The notes under the pieces were generated by a model. The model was not told where the DNA came from. It was given only the letters and a program-made list of their open reading frames with translations, and did not search any database. A DNA stretch of 64,000 nucleotides, taken from NCBI GenBank assembly GCA_002505345.1, contig DAUY01000001.1, positions 1-64,000 on the forward strand, read 5' to 3'. The stretch's first letter is position 1; each line of letters opens with the position of its first letter. Positions 47,175 to 55,590 of this stretch are shown in pieces. Both the position numbers and the translations under genes were made by a program. Source of the stretch: Methanomassiliicoccaceae archaeon UBA370. GTDB lineage: Archaea; Thermoplasmatota; Thermoplasmata; Methanomassiliicoccales; Methanomethylophilaceae.

Positions 47175-48368
47175 ATGAAGACCTACAACTGCGACATAGT
47201 GATCGTCGGTGCGGGACCCGGAGGCAGCATGGCCGCCAAGTTCTGCGCCCAGGCGGGACTGGACACGATCCTCATCGAAAAGAAGGCCGAGATAGGCGCT
47301 CCCCTCAGGTGTGCCGAGGGCGTGTCCAAGAAATGGCTGGAGGAGGTCGGCATAGTCCCCGACCCTGCATGGATCTGCGCCGATATGGCCGGAGCCGTGA
47401 TAAGGTCGCCCAGCGGATACACCTTCCAGCTTGACGAGAGCAAGGCCGGTTCCGAGGTCGGATACGTGCTGGAGAGGCACCTGTTCGACAAGGCCCTGGC
47501 GAGGGACGCCGCCGAAGCCGGCGCCAAAATAATGATGCGTACTTCCTGCACGGACGTCATAAGGAAGGACGGCAAGCTCATCGGCATCAAGGCCAAGAGC
47601 ATGGGGGAGCCCATCGAGATCTACGCCGACTGCGTAGTCGCCGCCGACGGATACGAGTCTCAGGTGGCCAGGTGGGCAGGTATCGAGACCGTGCCCAAGA
47701 CCAACGATATCGACACCTGCATCCAGTACAGGCTGTCCAACATAGATATCGACCAGCAGTACTGCGAGTTCGTGATCGGTAACGACATAGCGCCCGGAGG
47801 ATACCTCTGGCTTTTCCCCAAGGGCAACCGCTCCGCCAATGTGGGGATCGGAGTGATGGCCAAACGCTGCAAGAACCCCGGCGACCCCAAATACTATCTA
47901 GATAAATTCATAGCAGGCGACGAGCGCCTCAAGAACGGCCAGGTCCTCGAAGTGGTCGGAGGAATGGTCTCCACCTGCCCCGGGCTCGACTCTGCAACGG
48001 CCGACAACCTCATAATAGTCGGAGATGCGGCGAGGATAATAGACCCGATCACCGGCGGAGGCATATGCCACGCATGCAGGACGGGAATGTACGCTGGAAA
48101 AGTTCTTGCTGAATGCGCCAAGAAGAATGACTTCTCAAAGTCGGCCCTCAAGCCTTACGAGAAGATGTGGCGTGACAGGATGGAGGACAAGATCTACAGG
48201 AACTGGATGGCAAAGGAGAGGCTCAACGAGCTTGACGACGATACAATAGACGATCTCATCAAGATGATAAGCGACTCCGACATCGGGGAGGTCAACGTGT
48301 ACAACCTCCTCAAGGTCATCAAGGAGAAGTACCCCAAGGTCGTAGAAGGTTTTGAAGACCTGATCTGA
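47175..48368 (+). CDS. Geranylgeranyl reductase (archaeol lipid saturation)
   Basis: This FAD enzyme reduces the double bonds of geranylgeranyl chains in archaeal lipids (digeranylgeranylglycerophospholipid reductase). The 397 residues start with the FAD-binding VIVGAGPGGSMAAKF, then CAEGVSK and YLWLFPKGNRSANVGIGV, and end with GDAARIIDPITGGGICHA. The ATG at 47175 lies 4 bp after the ferredoxin stop. It shares an operon with Tes-like and ferredoxin genes, so chain reduction and joining are linked. A hairpin terminator follows. Confidence 0.93.
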   Translation: MKTYNCDIVIVGAGPGGSMAAKFCAQAGLDTILIEKKAEIGAPLRCAEGVSKKWLEEVGIVPDPAWICADMAGAVIRSPSGYTFQLDESKAGSEVGYVLERHLFDKALARDAAEAGAKIMMRTSCTDVIRKDGKLIGIKAKSMGEPIEIYADCVVAADGYESQVARWAGIETVPKTNDIDTCIQYRLSNIDIDQQYCEFVIGNDIAPGGYLWLFPKGNRSANVGIGVMAKRCKNPGDPKYYLDKFIAGDERLKNGQVLEVVGGMVSTCPGLDSATADNLIIVGDAARIIDPITGGGICHACRTGMYAGKVLAECAKKNDFSKSALKPYEKMWRDRMEDKIYRNWMAKERLNELDDDTIDDLIKMISDSDIGEVNVYNLLKVIKEKYPKVVEGFEDLI

Positions 48369-48378
48369 AAACAACTTA

Positions 48379-48407
48379 CCGGCCTCACGGCCGGAAAGAC
48401 TATTTTT
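48379..48407 (+). terminator. Hairpin terminator after geranylgeranyl reductase
   Basis: CCGGCC and GGCCGG form a perfect 6-bp stem around TCAC (48379-48394). Five T residues follow at 48403-48407, overlapping the stop of the convergent mevalonate kinase gene. Confidence 0.65.
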
Positions 48408-49344
48408 ATGATGTTTTTCCCGCTTTCACGCCAGGAACGCCGGTATTTACGATCATCGGAGTTCCTCCATGGAGGCGGATGGTCTCGCATACCTTCTCGG
48501 GTCTGTCGGTGAGGGCGATCATGCTCCCTCCCCCCCCTGCGCCCGTAAGCTTTGCGCCGTAGGAATATTCTGCCGCCGCATCCACCAGACGGTTGAGCTC
48601 CGGGCCGGACACCCCGAGGATGGACAGCAGCTTGTGGTCGGCCGTCATGAGTTTTCCCAGTTTCACACGGTCGTTCCTCCGGAGCGCGTCGGCGCCCTCG
48701 AGGGTCACCGAACCTATCTCATCCACTATGTCCTTGGCGAAACTGTTGCGGTCTTTGTACCTGCGGACCCTTTCCACCAGGGGGCCTGTAAGGGCCTTGA
48801 TGCCGGTATATCCCACGACGAACGTCATCTCGGGAGCATGGACGTCGCAAACGTCCCATCTGTTTCCGTTGCGTTCTATGGTCCACAGCGGTTCTCCGTC
48901 ACAGGGTATGTTGACACCGATGCCTCCGCCATGGACGGAGGCCGAGGTATCCATGGGGCTCCCGATCCCCTGGGCGCCGAACTCGGCGTCGTAGGCTTCG
49001 CCGATAACATCTTTTTCATCCGCGGGCTTTCCCAGCATTGTGCGCACAGCGCATGACAGGGCGGCGGAAAGTGCGGCGGACGAGCCAAGGCCGGACCCGG
49101 AAGGCAAGTCGCTCTCGGTTACGATGCTTATTTTCCCCACTCCGTTCGCTTTCAGTATATTGCTCATGTGGGGGTGGAGCGAAAGGTCATCCGGCACCCC
49201 GTTCAGAAGAAGCCTGCTGCTCTCGCTCACCGTGCACCTGAAGCGTCTGTCTATCGCCAGCGCGACCGCCGGTTTGCCGTAGACTACGGCGTGCTCTCCA
49301 AGGACCACGAATTTCCCGGGTGCCGATGCTGACGCCGATCTCAT
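48406..49344 (-). CDS. mvk: Mevalonate kinase
   Basis: This GHMP kinase phosphorylates mevalonate on the way to isoprenoid lipids. The 312 residues show SAPGKFVVLGEHAVVYGKPA, the ATP loop DLPSGSGLGSSAA, SPMDTSASVHGG with the catalytic Asp, and the end motif AKLTGAGGGGSM. Mevalonate kinase feeds the lipid pathway that the convergent Tes-ferredoxin-reductase operon completes. Its ATG overlaps the stop of the next gene upstream by 4 bp (ATGA). Confidence 0.95.
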   Translation of the reverse strand: MRSASASAPGKFVVLGEHAVVYGKPAVALAIDRRFRCTVSESSRLLLNGVPDDLSLHPHMSNILKANGVGKISIVTESDLPSGSGLGSSAALSAALSCAVRTMLGKPADEKDVIGEAYDAEFGAQGIGSPMDTSASVHGGGIGVNIPCDGEPLWTIERNGNRWDVCDVHAPEMTFVVGYTGIKALTGPLVERVRRYKDRNSFAKDIVDEIGSVTLEGADALRRNDRVKLGKLMTADHKLLSILGVSGPELNRLVDAAAEYSYGAKLTGAGGGGSMIALTDRPEKVCETIRLHGGTPMIVNTGVPGVKAGKTS

Positions 49345-49859
49345 TCCAGCAGCCCGTATTTTTTCATGCTTTCAGTGATCGCATCGTTGGGGTTCCTCTG
49401 TCCCAGCAAAGGCTGGGGTATGGACCACCACTGTTCCTCGAACTCCCTAAGCGCGGCCTCGTACCGCTCGTCGTCCTCGAACTGCTTCGAGTCTATGTTC
49501 AAGAGAGCCTTGCTCTGTTCTTTGAAGAGGTCGACGCCGTACTTCTTGTTCACAAGGGCAACGCCGATGTAGCTGTCGAATGCATAGGTCATCTCTTCGG
49601 ACAGCTCGTCCGGGGTGCACTCCATGATCATGTCCAGAACAGAGTTCATGGCCATTTTGAATATCAGCTCGCGCTTGGCCTCCTCGGGCATCCTCTCGGT
49701 ATCGATGGATTCCATCATATTATCGAATATCAGGTCGCGGAGCGCCGAAACCCGGTTGGGGTTTTTGCCAAAGAGCTGTTTTGCCAGAATTTCTTCTTCG
49801 GATTCTTGTTGTTCGTCGCCGAAAAGTCCTGCATTCGGGTCGTAGTTGTCGTTGTTCAT
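49341..49859 (-). CDS. Acidic helical protein of unknown function, 172 aa
   Basis: I do not recognise this family. The protein is acidic and mostly helical. Its N-terminus (about 1-30) is disordered and acidic (DEQQESEEEILAKQ). The rest has conserved-looking WWSIPQPLLGQRNPND near the end. No membrane segment or cysteine site of note is present. Both ends overlap neighbours (aminotransferase upstream, mevalonate kinase downstream) by 4 bp, so it is tightly coupled to them. GGAGCTTAG precedes the ATG. Confidence 0.75.
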   Translation of the reverse strand: MNNDNYDPNAGLFGDEQQESEEEILAKQLFGKNPNRVSALRDLIFDNMMESIDTERMPEEAKRELIFKMAMNSVLDMIMECTPDELSEEMTYAFDSYIGVALVNKKYGVDLFKEQSKALLNIDSKQFEDDERYEAALREFEEQWWSIPQPLLGQRNPNDAITESMKKYGLLE

Positions 49860-50983
49860 TTTCTAAGCTCCTTGACGGTTTTCTCCAGTATATCCATTCC
49901 TGCTGATATTTTCTTCTCGTCCGCCGCATAAGAGAATCTGAGGTGTCCCTCCCCATACTTTCCGAAAGCCGATCCCGGGGTACATATCAACCCTTTTGTG
50001 ACCAGTGTGTTGGCGAGCTCCTGGGAGCTCATCTTCATGTCGAAAGAGGGAAATGCATAGAATGCCCCCTTGGGAGGTACAATGCTCATTCCGTCTATTT
50101 CATTGATCCTTTCGGTTATGAGGTCGCGCCTGGCTTTGAATATGCCACGGGCACCCTCCAGGTAAGCTTCTATTCCCGGAAGTGCGGCCAGAACGCCGTA
50201 TTGGGAGGGCATGGCAGGGCTGGCACATACGTGGTACTGCATCTTGACAAGGTCGGACATATGCTCTTTGTCTGTGCAGATGAACCCGAGTCTCCACCCG
50301 GTAACTGCCATCATCTTGGAGAATCCGTTGACGACCATGGCGCGGTCCAATCTGTTCATGAACGACAGGTGCTTGCCTTCGTAGACGAACGGATCGTAGA
50401 CTTCGTCCGCCAGGATGAATACGCCGTTGTCCTCGGCGACGTCAAGGAGCGCGTCATAGGATTCCTGGGAAAGCACCCCTCCCGTCGGATTCGAGGGATT
50501 GTTCACGACTATCATCTTCGTGCGGTCGGTGATCTTACTCTGGATGTCGTCAATGTCAGGTTGGAAATCACCCTCACTAAGCTTGTATTCTGAATATGTC
50601 CCCCCGGCCAGAACGGAATGGGGGCCGTATATCACGAACCCCGGACTTGGCACCAGGACCTCGTCCCCGGGATCGATGAAAGACTGGGATATCTCAAGCA
50701 GCGCAGTGGACCCGCTCGGAGTTATCATGATGTTTTCCTCGGTGATATCTCCGTACATCCTGTACCTCTCCGCAACAGCCCTTCTGAGCTCCGGTATGCC
50801 TGCGGTCGGACCGTATTTGTTTTTTCCCTCCGATGCCGCCCTGTTCATGCCCTCTACAGCCTCCATGGGAGGCTGAATGTCCGGCTCTCCCAGTCCGAGG
50901 TTTATAGAATTCGGCCCTGCCAGGTCGAACATCTTTCTGATTCCGGACATGGGGATCGAGGACAGTCTTTTCGATGGATCCAT
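49856..50983 (-). CDS. Aspartate-type aminotransferase (class I/II)
   Basis: This 375-residue PLP enzyme has GLGEPDIQPP at the start, the cofactor region NPSNPTGG, ILADEVYDPF, and the PLP lysine in NGFSKMMAVTGWRLGF. The C-terminus has LRFSYAADE. Aspartate or aromatic substrates are most likely; sequence alone does not decide. A TATA-like TAAAATAATATA lies about 27 bp upstream on the minus strand, suggesting a leaderless mRNA. It heads an operon with the acidic protein and mevalonate kinase. Confidence 0.9.
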   Translation of the reverse strand: MDPSKRLSSIPMSGIRKMFDLAGPNSINLGLGEPDIQPPMEAVEGMNRAASEGKNKYGPTAGIPELRRAVAERYRMYGDITEENIMITPSGSTALLEISQSFIDPGDEVLVPSPGFVIYGPHSVLAGGTYSEYKLSEGDFQPDIDDIQSKITDRTKMIVVNNPSNPTGGVLSQESYDALLDVAEDNGVFILADEVYDPFVYEGKHLSFMNRLDRAMVVNGFSKMMAVTGWRLGFICTDKEHMSDLVKMQYHVCASPAMPSQYGVLAALPGIEAYLEGARGIFKARRDLITERINEIDGMSIVPPKGAFYAFPSFDMKMSSQELANTLVTKGLICTPGSAFGKYGEGHLRFSYAADEKKISAGMDILEKTVKELRK

Positions 50984-51061
50984 ACGCCGTAATCGTGTGC
51001 GCTTCCTATATTATTTTAGCCACTAGCACCAGTTTTATATTGACATGCCATTGGGGAGCCG

Positions 51062-51295
51062 ATGGATAAGGGTTTAAGGTTTTTATGGCCGGTATTCAAC
51101 CTCGTCGGGATAGTCGCAACTGTCTTGGGGGTGTCAGGTGTCATCGGCCTTATCGAGCTCGTAGGTTCGATGTATCTGTTCATCGCAGGTATGATATTGA
51201 TCTCAATATCGGCGGCGATTGTTTTCTACGATGCCCGCAAGATGGGTATTTTCAAAGAGCCAGTATGCCTTTTCAATAATAAATGCGAGTCCTAG
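51062..51295 (+). CDS. Small two-helix membrane protein ending in TAG
   Basis: This 77-residue protein has two membrane helices (about 8-31 and 34-54) and a short cytoplasmic tail, FKEPVCLFNNKCES. I do not recognise a family. It ends in TAG, rare here. If read as pyrrolysine, 11 more residues (DKKDNGDEKDE) follow to a TAA at 51329, just past the ATG of the HD gene. A TATA box GTTTTATATTG lies 25-30 bp before the ATG, and GGGGAG sits close to it. Confidence 0.7.
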   Translation: MDKGLRFLWPVFNLVGIVATVLGVSGVIGLIELVGSMYLFIAGMILISISAAIVFYDARKMGIFKEPVCLFNNKCES

Positions 51296-51323
51296 GATAA
51301 AAAAGACAACGGGGACGAAAAAG

Positions 51324-52469
51324 ATGAGTAAGGCCCTGAATGCCGAAATGCTTTATTTCATGTTCGAGTCCGCCAATATGCACAGGTGGAACGACCACCT
51401 AAGGCCGCTGGACCTCACTGAGCAGGATAAGCAGTCGCACAAGGCGGCAATTGCATGGGTGATCGCCAAATTCGAAGAGGACGAAGGCAGGGATATCGAC
51501 TGGCGCACTCTCATAGAGCACAACCTATTCGAGCTCATAAGCCGCCTCGTCCTCACCGACCTGAAGCCGCAACTGTATCATCGCGTCGTAAAGGAGAAGT
51601 TCGACCAGGTAAACGAGTACGTGATCGGGGAATTCGACAGGAACATTCCAGATTCCGATCCCGAATTCCGTAAACGCCTTTCCGATTATCTGAGATCCAA
51701 AAGGGATTCTCCTGAGGACCGGATAATAGATGCGGCACACTATCTCGCAACCAAATGGGAGTTCGACCTCATATATGAAATGAACAAGGGCATGTTCGAT
51801 GCCGATAACACTAAAAAAGCCATCGAGGAACAGATAGCCAGACATGAAAAGCTAGTCGGTGTGAAAAAAATAATGGAAGGCGGAGGGATAAAGGGCTTCG
51901 TGGACCTCATCGGACAGCTGAGGTTCCAACAGAGGTGGGCCAGGACTCCCAGGATACCGGAGACCACAGTTCTGGGTCATTCTCTGATGGTGGCGAATTC
52001 GATATTCTTGCACGACCTGGATGCAGGGGCGACCGACAGGCAGGTCTACAACGATTATTACACAGGCCTGTTCCATGACCTTCCGGAAGTTCTTACCAAA
52101 GACGTCATATCGCCCGTGAAAAACAACGTGAGCGGGCTCGCTGAAATGCTGGAGAGCTATGAGAGGGAGCAGATAGAGTCAAAACTTATGCCCCTTATCC
52201 CGGAGTCCTGGCGGGGAGAGATGGAGTTCATGATATACGAACCGTTCTCCGATTCAGAGGACGGTGGATATGGGATGCGCGCGGGGCGCGACATCAAGTC
52301 ATGCGACCTTCTGGCCGCATACATCGAAGCTCACGTCTCCGCAAGCTACGGTGTGACATCCCAGTCCCTGACCGAAGGAAAGGAGGAGCTCCTGACACGC
52401 CTCGTGAACACGGGCGACGGCATAGGGGCCAGAGAACTGGTGGTCAGGCTCGGGCGGATCAAGATTTAA
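51324..52469 (+). CDS. HD-superfamily phosphohydrolase
   Basis: This 381-residue protein has tandem HD-type metal-binding regions of the YfbR/HD_3 kind. The first His is in RWNDHLRP, and the core has VLGHSLMVAN and YYTGLFHDLPEVLTKD. Such enzymes cut nucleotide phosphates, but the substrate is not shown. The ATG at 51324 is chosen with GGGGACG upstream; an earlier frame overlaps the small membrane protein. Its stop overlaps the end of serS from the other strand. Confidence 0.82.
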   Translation: MSKALNAEMLYFMFESANMHRWNDHLRPLDLTEQDKQSHKAAIAWVIAKFEEDEGRDIDWRTLIEHNLFELISRLVLTDLKPQLYHRVVKEKFDQVNEYVIGEFDRNIPDSDPEFRKRLSDYLRSKRDSPEDRIIDAAHYLATKWEFDLIYEMNKGMFDADNTKKAIEEQIARHEKLVGVKKIMEGGGIKGFVDLIGQLRFQQRWARTPRIPETTVLGHSLMVANSIFLHDLDAGATDRQVYNDYYTGLFHDLPEVLTKDVISPVKNNVSGLAEMLESYEREQIESKLMPLIPESWRGEMEFMIYEPFSDSEDGGYGMRAGRDIKSCDLLAAYIEAHVSASYGVTSQSLTEGKEELLTRLVNTGDGIGARELVVRLGRIKI

Positions 52470-53734
52470 TTCCCTATGGTCTCCTGGCCGCCCATATATG
52501 GCCTAAGCACTTCCGGGATCGTGACGGTGCCGTCCTCGTTCTGATAGTTCTCCAATATCGCCACCATGGTCCTGGGAAGAGCCAGGCCTGAGCCGTTCAG
52601 CGTGTGGACGAACTCGCTCTTGAGATGAGGTTCCGGACGGTATTTGATCCTGGTCCTGCGGGCCTGGAAGTCGGTGAAGTTGGAACACGAGGATGCCTCG
52701 AGCCAAGCCTCTTTCGCCGGCGCGAATATCTCCAGATCGTAGCACTTGCTGCAGGAGAAGCTCATGTCTCCGGTGCAGAGCAGCAGGACCCGGTATGGCA
52801 GCCCAAGGCCCCTGATGAGTTCCTCCGCGTTACCTCTAAGCTCCTCGAGCACGTCGTAGGAGGTCTCCGGCAGGACGAATCTCACCATTTCGACCTTGTT
52901 GAACTCGTGGACCCTGATGATCCCTCTGGTGTCGGCGTGCTTTCCGACTTCTCTGCGGAAAGACGGCAGATACGCCGTGAACAGTATAGGCAGGTCCTCC
53001 TTTGCCAGTATCTCGTCCTGGAGCATATTGGTGAGCGGTACTTCCGCAGTCGGGTTCAGGTAGAGGTCGTCCTTCTCCATGTAGTACATGTCGTCCTTCA
53101 GGTTCGGATACTGGCCTGTGCCGGTCACCGCCGCCCTGTTGACAACGACGGGAGGGAATACCTCCTTGTATCCCTGTTTCCTATGGACGTCCAAAAAGTA
53201 GTTGATCAGTGCCCTCTCGAGCCTTGCGCCGTCGCCCTTCAGGCAGTAGAATCCGCTTCCTGCGACCTTCGTGCCCCTCTCGAAGTCGATGATGTCCAGA
53301 TCTTCTCCGATCTCCCAGTGCTCTTTAGGCTTGAAATCGAATTTCCTCTTCTGCCCCCACTCGCTGACCACTACGTTCTCCGAGCTGTCCTTTCCGATCG
53401 GGACGCTGCTGTGAGGTATGTTGGGGATGTTCAGCACGCATTCGTTCCTCACTTCTTCGAGTTCGGACATCCTTGCATCGTTGGACTTGATCTTGTCGCC
53501 GATACCCCTCATCTCGTCGATCTTGTCTTCTTTGTCCGAACCCTTCTGCATTTTCGCAATCTTCGCGGAGACCTCGTTGCGGACCTTCCTGAGCTCGTTG
53601 TTCTCGTTGGTGAGCAATCTCCATTCGGAATCGGCCTCCAGGAACCTGTCGAGGATCTCCGTGTCCTTATTTCTGTTCAGAAGCATGGCCCTTATCTTAT
53701 CCGGTTCAGACCTAATGATGTTTACATCAAGCAT
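52466..53734 (-). CDS. serS: Seryl-tRNA synthetase (common type)
   Basis: SerRS charges tRNA-Ser. The 422 residues have an N-terminal coiled coil (about 30-105) that grips the long tRNA arm, then the class II core with AYLPSFRREVGKHADTRG (motif 2), and the end motif GSGLALPRTMVAILEN (motif 3). It is the common bacterial/eukaryal kind, not the rare methanogen type with a zinc-binding insert. The end overlaps the HD gene by 4 bp. Confidence 0.95.
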   Translation of the reverse strand: MLDVNIIRSEPDKIRAMLLNRNKDTEILDRFLEADSEWRLLTNENNELRKVRNEVSAKIAKMQKGSDKEDKIDEMRGIGDKIKSNDARMSELEEVRNECVLNIPNIPHSSVPIGKDSSENVVVSEWGQKRKFDFKPKEHWEIGEDLDIIDFERGTKVAGSGFYCLKGDGARLERALINYFLDVHRKQGYKEVFPPVVVNRAAVTGTGQYPNLKDDMYYMEKDDLYLNPTAEVPLTNMLQDEILAKEDLPILFTAYLPSFRREVGKHADTRGIIRVHEFNKVEMVRFVLPETSYDVLEELRGNAEELIRGLGLPYRVLLLCTGDMSFSCSKCYDLEIFAPAKEAWLEASSCSNFTDFQARRTRIKYRPEPHLKSEFVHTLNGSGLALPRTMVAILENYQNEDGTVTIPEVLRPYMGGQETIGN

Positions 53735-53743
53735 CCTATCATC

Positions 53744-54037
53744 TCAGAATTTTTTCTGGCTCAATGAGTTCCACGTGCGCTTGTCTGTGAGCACTATCAC
53801 TCCGCCGCGGACATCTACGGCGACAGAATCGGTCGCCTCGGCTATTTCAGCCGCTATTTCGGAAGTGTCGCTCTCGGAATTTGGCAGCACTTTGACCTTG
53901 ATCAGCCTGTTCTTCTTCAGCTGTTTCACGATTTCTTCCATTAGACCCTGGTCCGTACCTTCCTTTCCGACGTGAACTGTCGGATCAAGCTCGTTGGCGC
54001 GTCTCATCAGCTCTTTTCTGGCTTCTTTCTCGGTCAT
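53744..54037 (-). CDS. YhbY/CRM-domain RNA-binding protein
   Basis: This 97-residue protein has the CRM fold seen in YhbY, with ELDPTVHVGKEGTDQGLMEEI and KNRLIKVKVLPNSES. YhbY associates with pre-50S ribosomes in bacteria. The ATG at 54037 gives the usual length; an ATG 39 bp upstream is possible. The gene starts inside the end of the RNase P gene, overlapping it by 53 bp, which is unusually long. SerRS follows 9 bp later. Confidence 0.88.
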   Translation of the reverse strand: MTEKEARKELMRRANELDPTVHVGKEGTDQGLMEEIVKQLKKNRLIKVKVLPNSESDTSEIAAEIAEATDSVAVDVRGGVIVLTDKRTWNSLSQKKF

Positions 54038-54353
54038 CTCTCTGTTCCCTCGTATACGGAAGACGTTTGACGGCATCGCATTCGGCGCACGTGATGCTGA
54101 CCCTGCCGCGGTTCAGCCTTACGGTGCAGTTGACTCCCGGCAGCAGAGGAATGAGGCAGCCCTCGCAGTACCTGAAATCCTTTGGGATCCCGGTCCGGGT
54201 CTTCATGCCTATGCGCCTCGAGAGTTCGACATACCGCCTCGCCCTGTCCGCCCTCCCCTCCTTCGCGGCCTCCGAGGCCATGGACGTCAGCACCTTTATG
54301 CGGTGCGAGCCCAGGTCCGATGCCTGCCTGGAGGAGACGCGTCTCTTTGACAT
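53985..54353 (-). CDS. rnp4: RNase P protein component 4 (Rpp21/Rpr2)
   Basis: This subunit helps RNase P trim tRNA 5' ends. The 122 residues have an N-terminal helical part (RRYVELSRRIGMKTR) and a zinc ribbon with two Cys pairs, CEGC and CAEC. The C-terminus is charged. It forms a transcript with YhbY and SerRS. No RNase P RNA was seen in this window. Confidence 0.92.
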   Translation of the reverse strand: MSKRRVSSRQASDLGSHRIKVLTSMASEAAKEGRADRARRYVELSRRIGMKTRTGIPKDFRYCEGCLIPLLPGVNCTVRLNRGRVSITCAECDAVKRLPYTREQRDDRERSQKRADETRQRA

Positions 54354-54398
54354 CGTTTGGTCACAATGCGCGGGTAATATAAATATTAGGGAGAAAAA

Positions 54399-55382
54399 TC
54401 AGAAGGGAACGAGTGACAGCATGTAGTCGCGCATCTCTTCCTCCTCCTCGCTCAGACTTTCTTTCGATTGTTCCACATATGTTTCCCACAGGAACATGAA
54501 ATAGTCGTGGAACGCTGCAACGGCATCGTTCCAGCTTGGTGCGGAGGCGGAAATCCCCACCATATCGTTGGTCAGGGTCCATTTGCGCGCATTTCTGTCA
54601 AAAGAAACGTCAGCGGTAAGAGGATTGAGAAGTGCCAGATCCGATAAGGGAGTGATTATGCGTTTGAAAACGATTCCCGGAAAATCACTTACTCCGCAAA
54701 CGTCCATGACCTCCACGACGTTCCCTTCGTCGTCGAGAACCGCCATTCCGGATACCAGGCACGGTCCGGCCAGTGAATATGAGTAAGCGGTCCTTTCGGG
54801 AAAATCCTTTCCGGTGGTTATCTTCGAAGTATGGTCTCCGGAATCGAGATAGTACGCGTTGCGGCCCTTCATTTCGCTTTTCCTGCAGACGACTCCGGCG
54901 AGAGCGCAGGTAAAAGTTTTCGTTTCGGCGCCGGCGCTTTCAACGAAGCGTTCCGGACGGGCGTTGAAGAGCTCTTTCATGACTCTTCCCCGCCCATAGC
55001 TGAGTCTGCAACCTTCCAGGTCGACGCAGAGCTTCATAAGGTCCTTTGCTACGGCCACCCTGTATCGGGGGTCGGTGTAATTCTCGGAAAGCCAGCGGTT
55101 GACTATTTCGCTTCCTGCGACATCGAGCGTTTTCTCGAGTTTGAAGAGTGCGACGTTTATGACGGAGTTCTCGTCGGACCTGCGCTCCCCGGGTTCGATG
55201 CTCAGATCGAACTTTGACTCGAATCCCTCGGGGGCCTTACCCTGCAAACCCATCTCCGCGGTGACTATGAACATGCCCACATGAGAAAGCATGCTCTGGA
55301 TGTCCTTCGTGATGAGGTCCGCCTGCTCGGCGGTAACTTCGTTCCCTTCATCGGGGACCACTTTGAAAGTCAGAGTATCCAT
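54399..55382 (-). CDS. Hypothetical protein, 327 aa
   Basis: I do not recognise this protein. It is soluble, acidic, mixed alpha/beta, with no signal peptide. It contains a stretch VVCRKSEMKGRNAYYLDSGD and a C-terminal acidic run SEEEEEMRDYM. No catalytic motif is clear. It lies alone on its strand between the RNase P operon and the L10e promoter region. The ATG is at 55382, without a strong ribosome-binding site. Confidence 0.7.
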   Translation of the reverse strand: MDTLTFKVVPDEGNEVTAEQADLITKDIQSMLSHVGMFIVTAEMGLQGKAPEGFESKFDLSIEPGERRSDENSVINVALFKLEKTLDVAGSEIVNRWLSENYTDPRYRVAVAKDLMKLCVDLEGCRLSYGRGRVMKELFNARPERFVESAGAETKTFTCALAGVVCRKSEMKGRNAYYLDSGDHTSKITTGKDFPERTAYSYSLAGPCLVSGMAVLDDEGNVVEVMDVCGVSDFPGIVFKRIITPLSDLALLNPLTADVSFDRNARKWTLTNDMVGISASAPSWNDAVAAFHDYFMFLWETYVEQSKESLSEEEEEMRDYMLSLVPF

Positions 55383-55512
55383 ACGGGCAGGAAGCGCAAT
55401 GCATTCTTTGTTTTTAACATGATTCCCGAAGATACGGGCGGTCGTCCCTAGGCAAATTATTTAGCATACCTGTCTATGGTGTCGTATCGGGAGCCACATT
55501 ACCAGGTCTGCC

Positions 55513-55550
55513 TTTCTATTATAGAAAAGACAGTAGCCCTTAAATATAAA
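55513..55550 (+). promoter_or_regulatory. L10e promoter with palindrome
   Basis: TTTCTATTATAGAAA (55513-55527) is a perfect 15-bp palindrome. It is followed by the TATA box CTTAAATATAAA (55539-55550). The start would be near 55575, with a GGTGGTG site before the L10e ATG. The rest of 55383-55512 has nothing I can name. Confidence 0.5.
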
Positions 55551-55590
55551 ATCAGGAATGTGTGCCCGTCGCAATCACTAGGTGGTGCAA

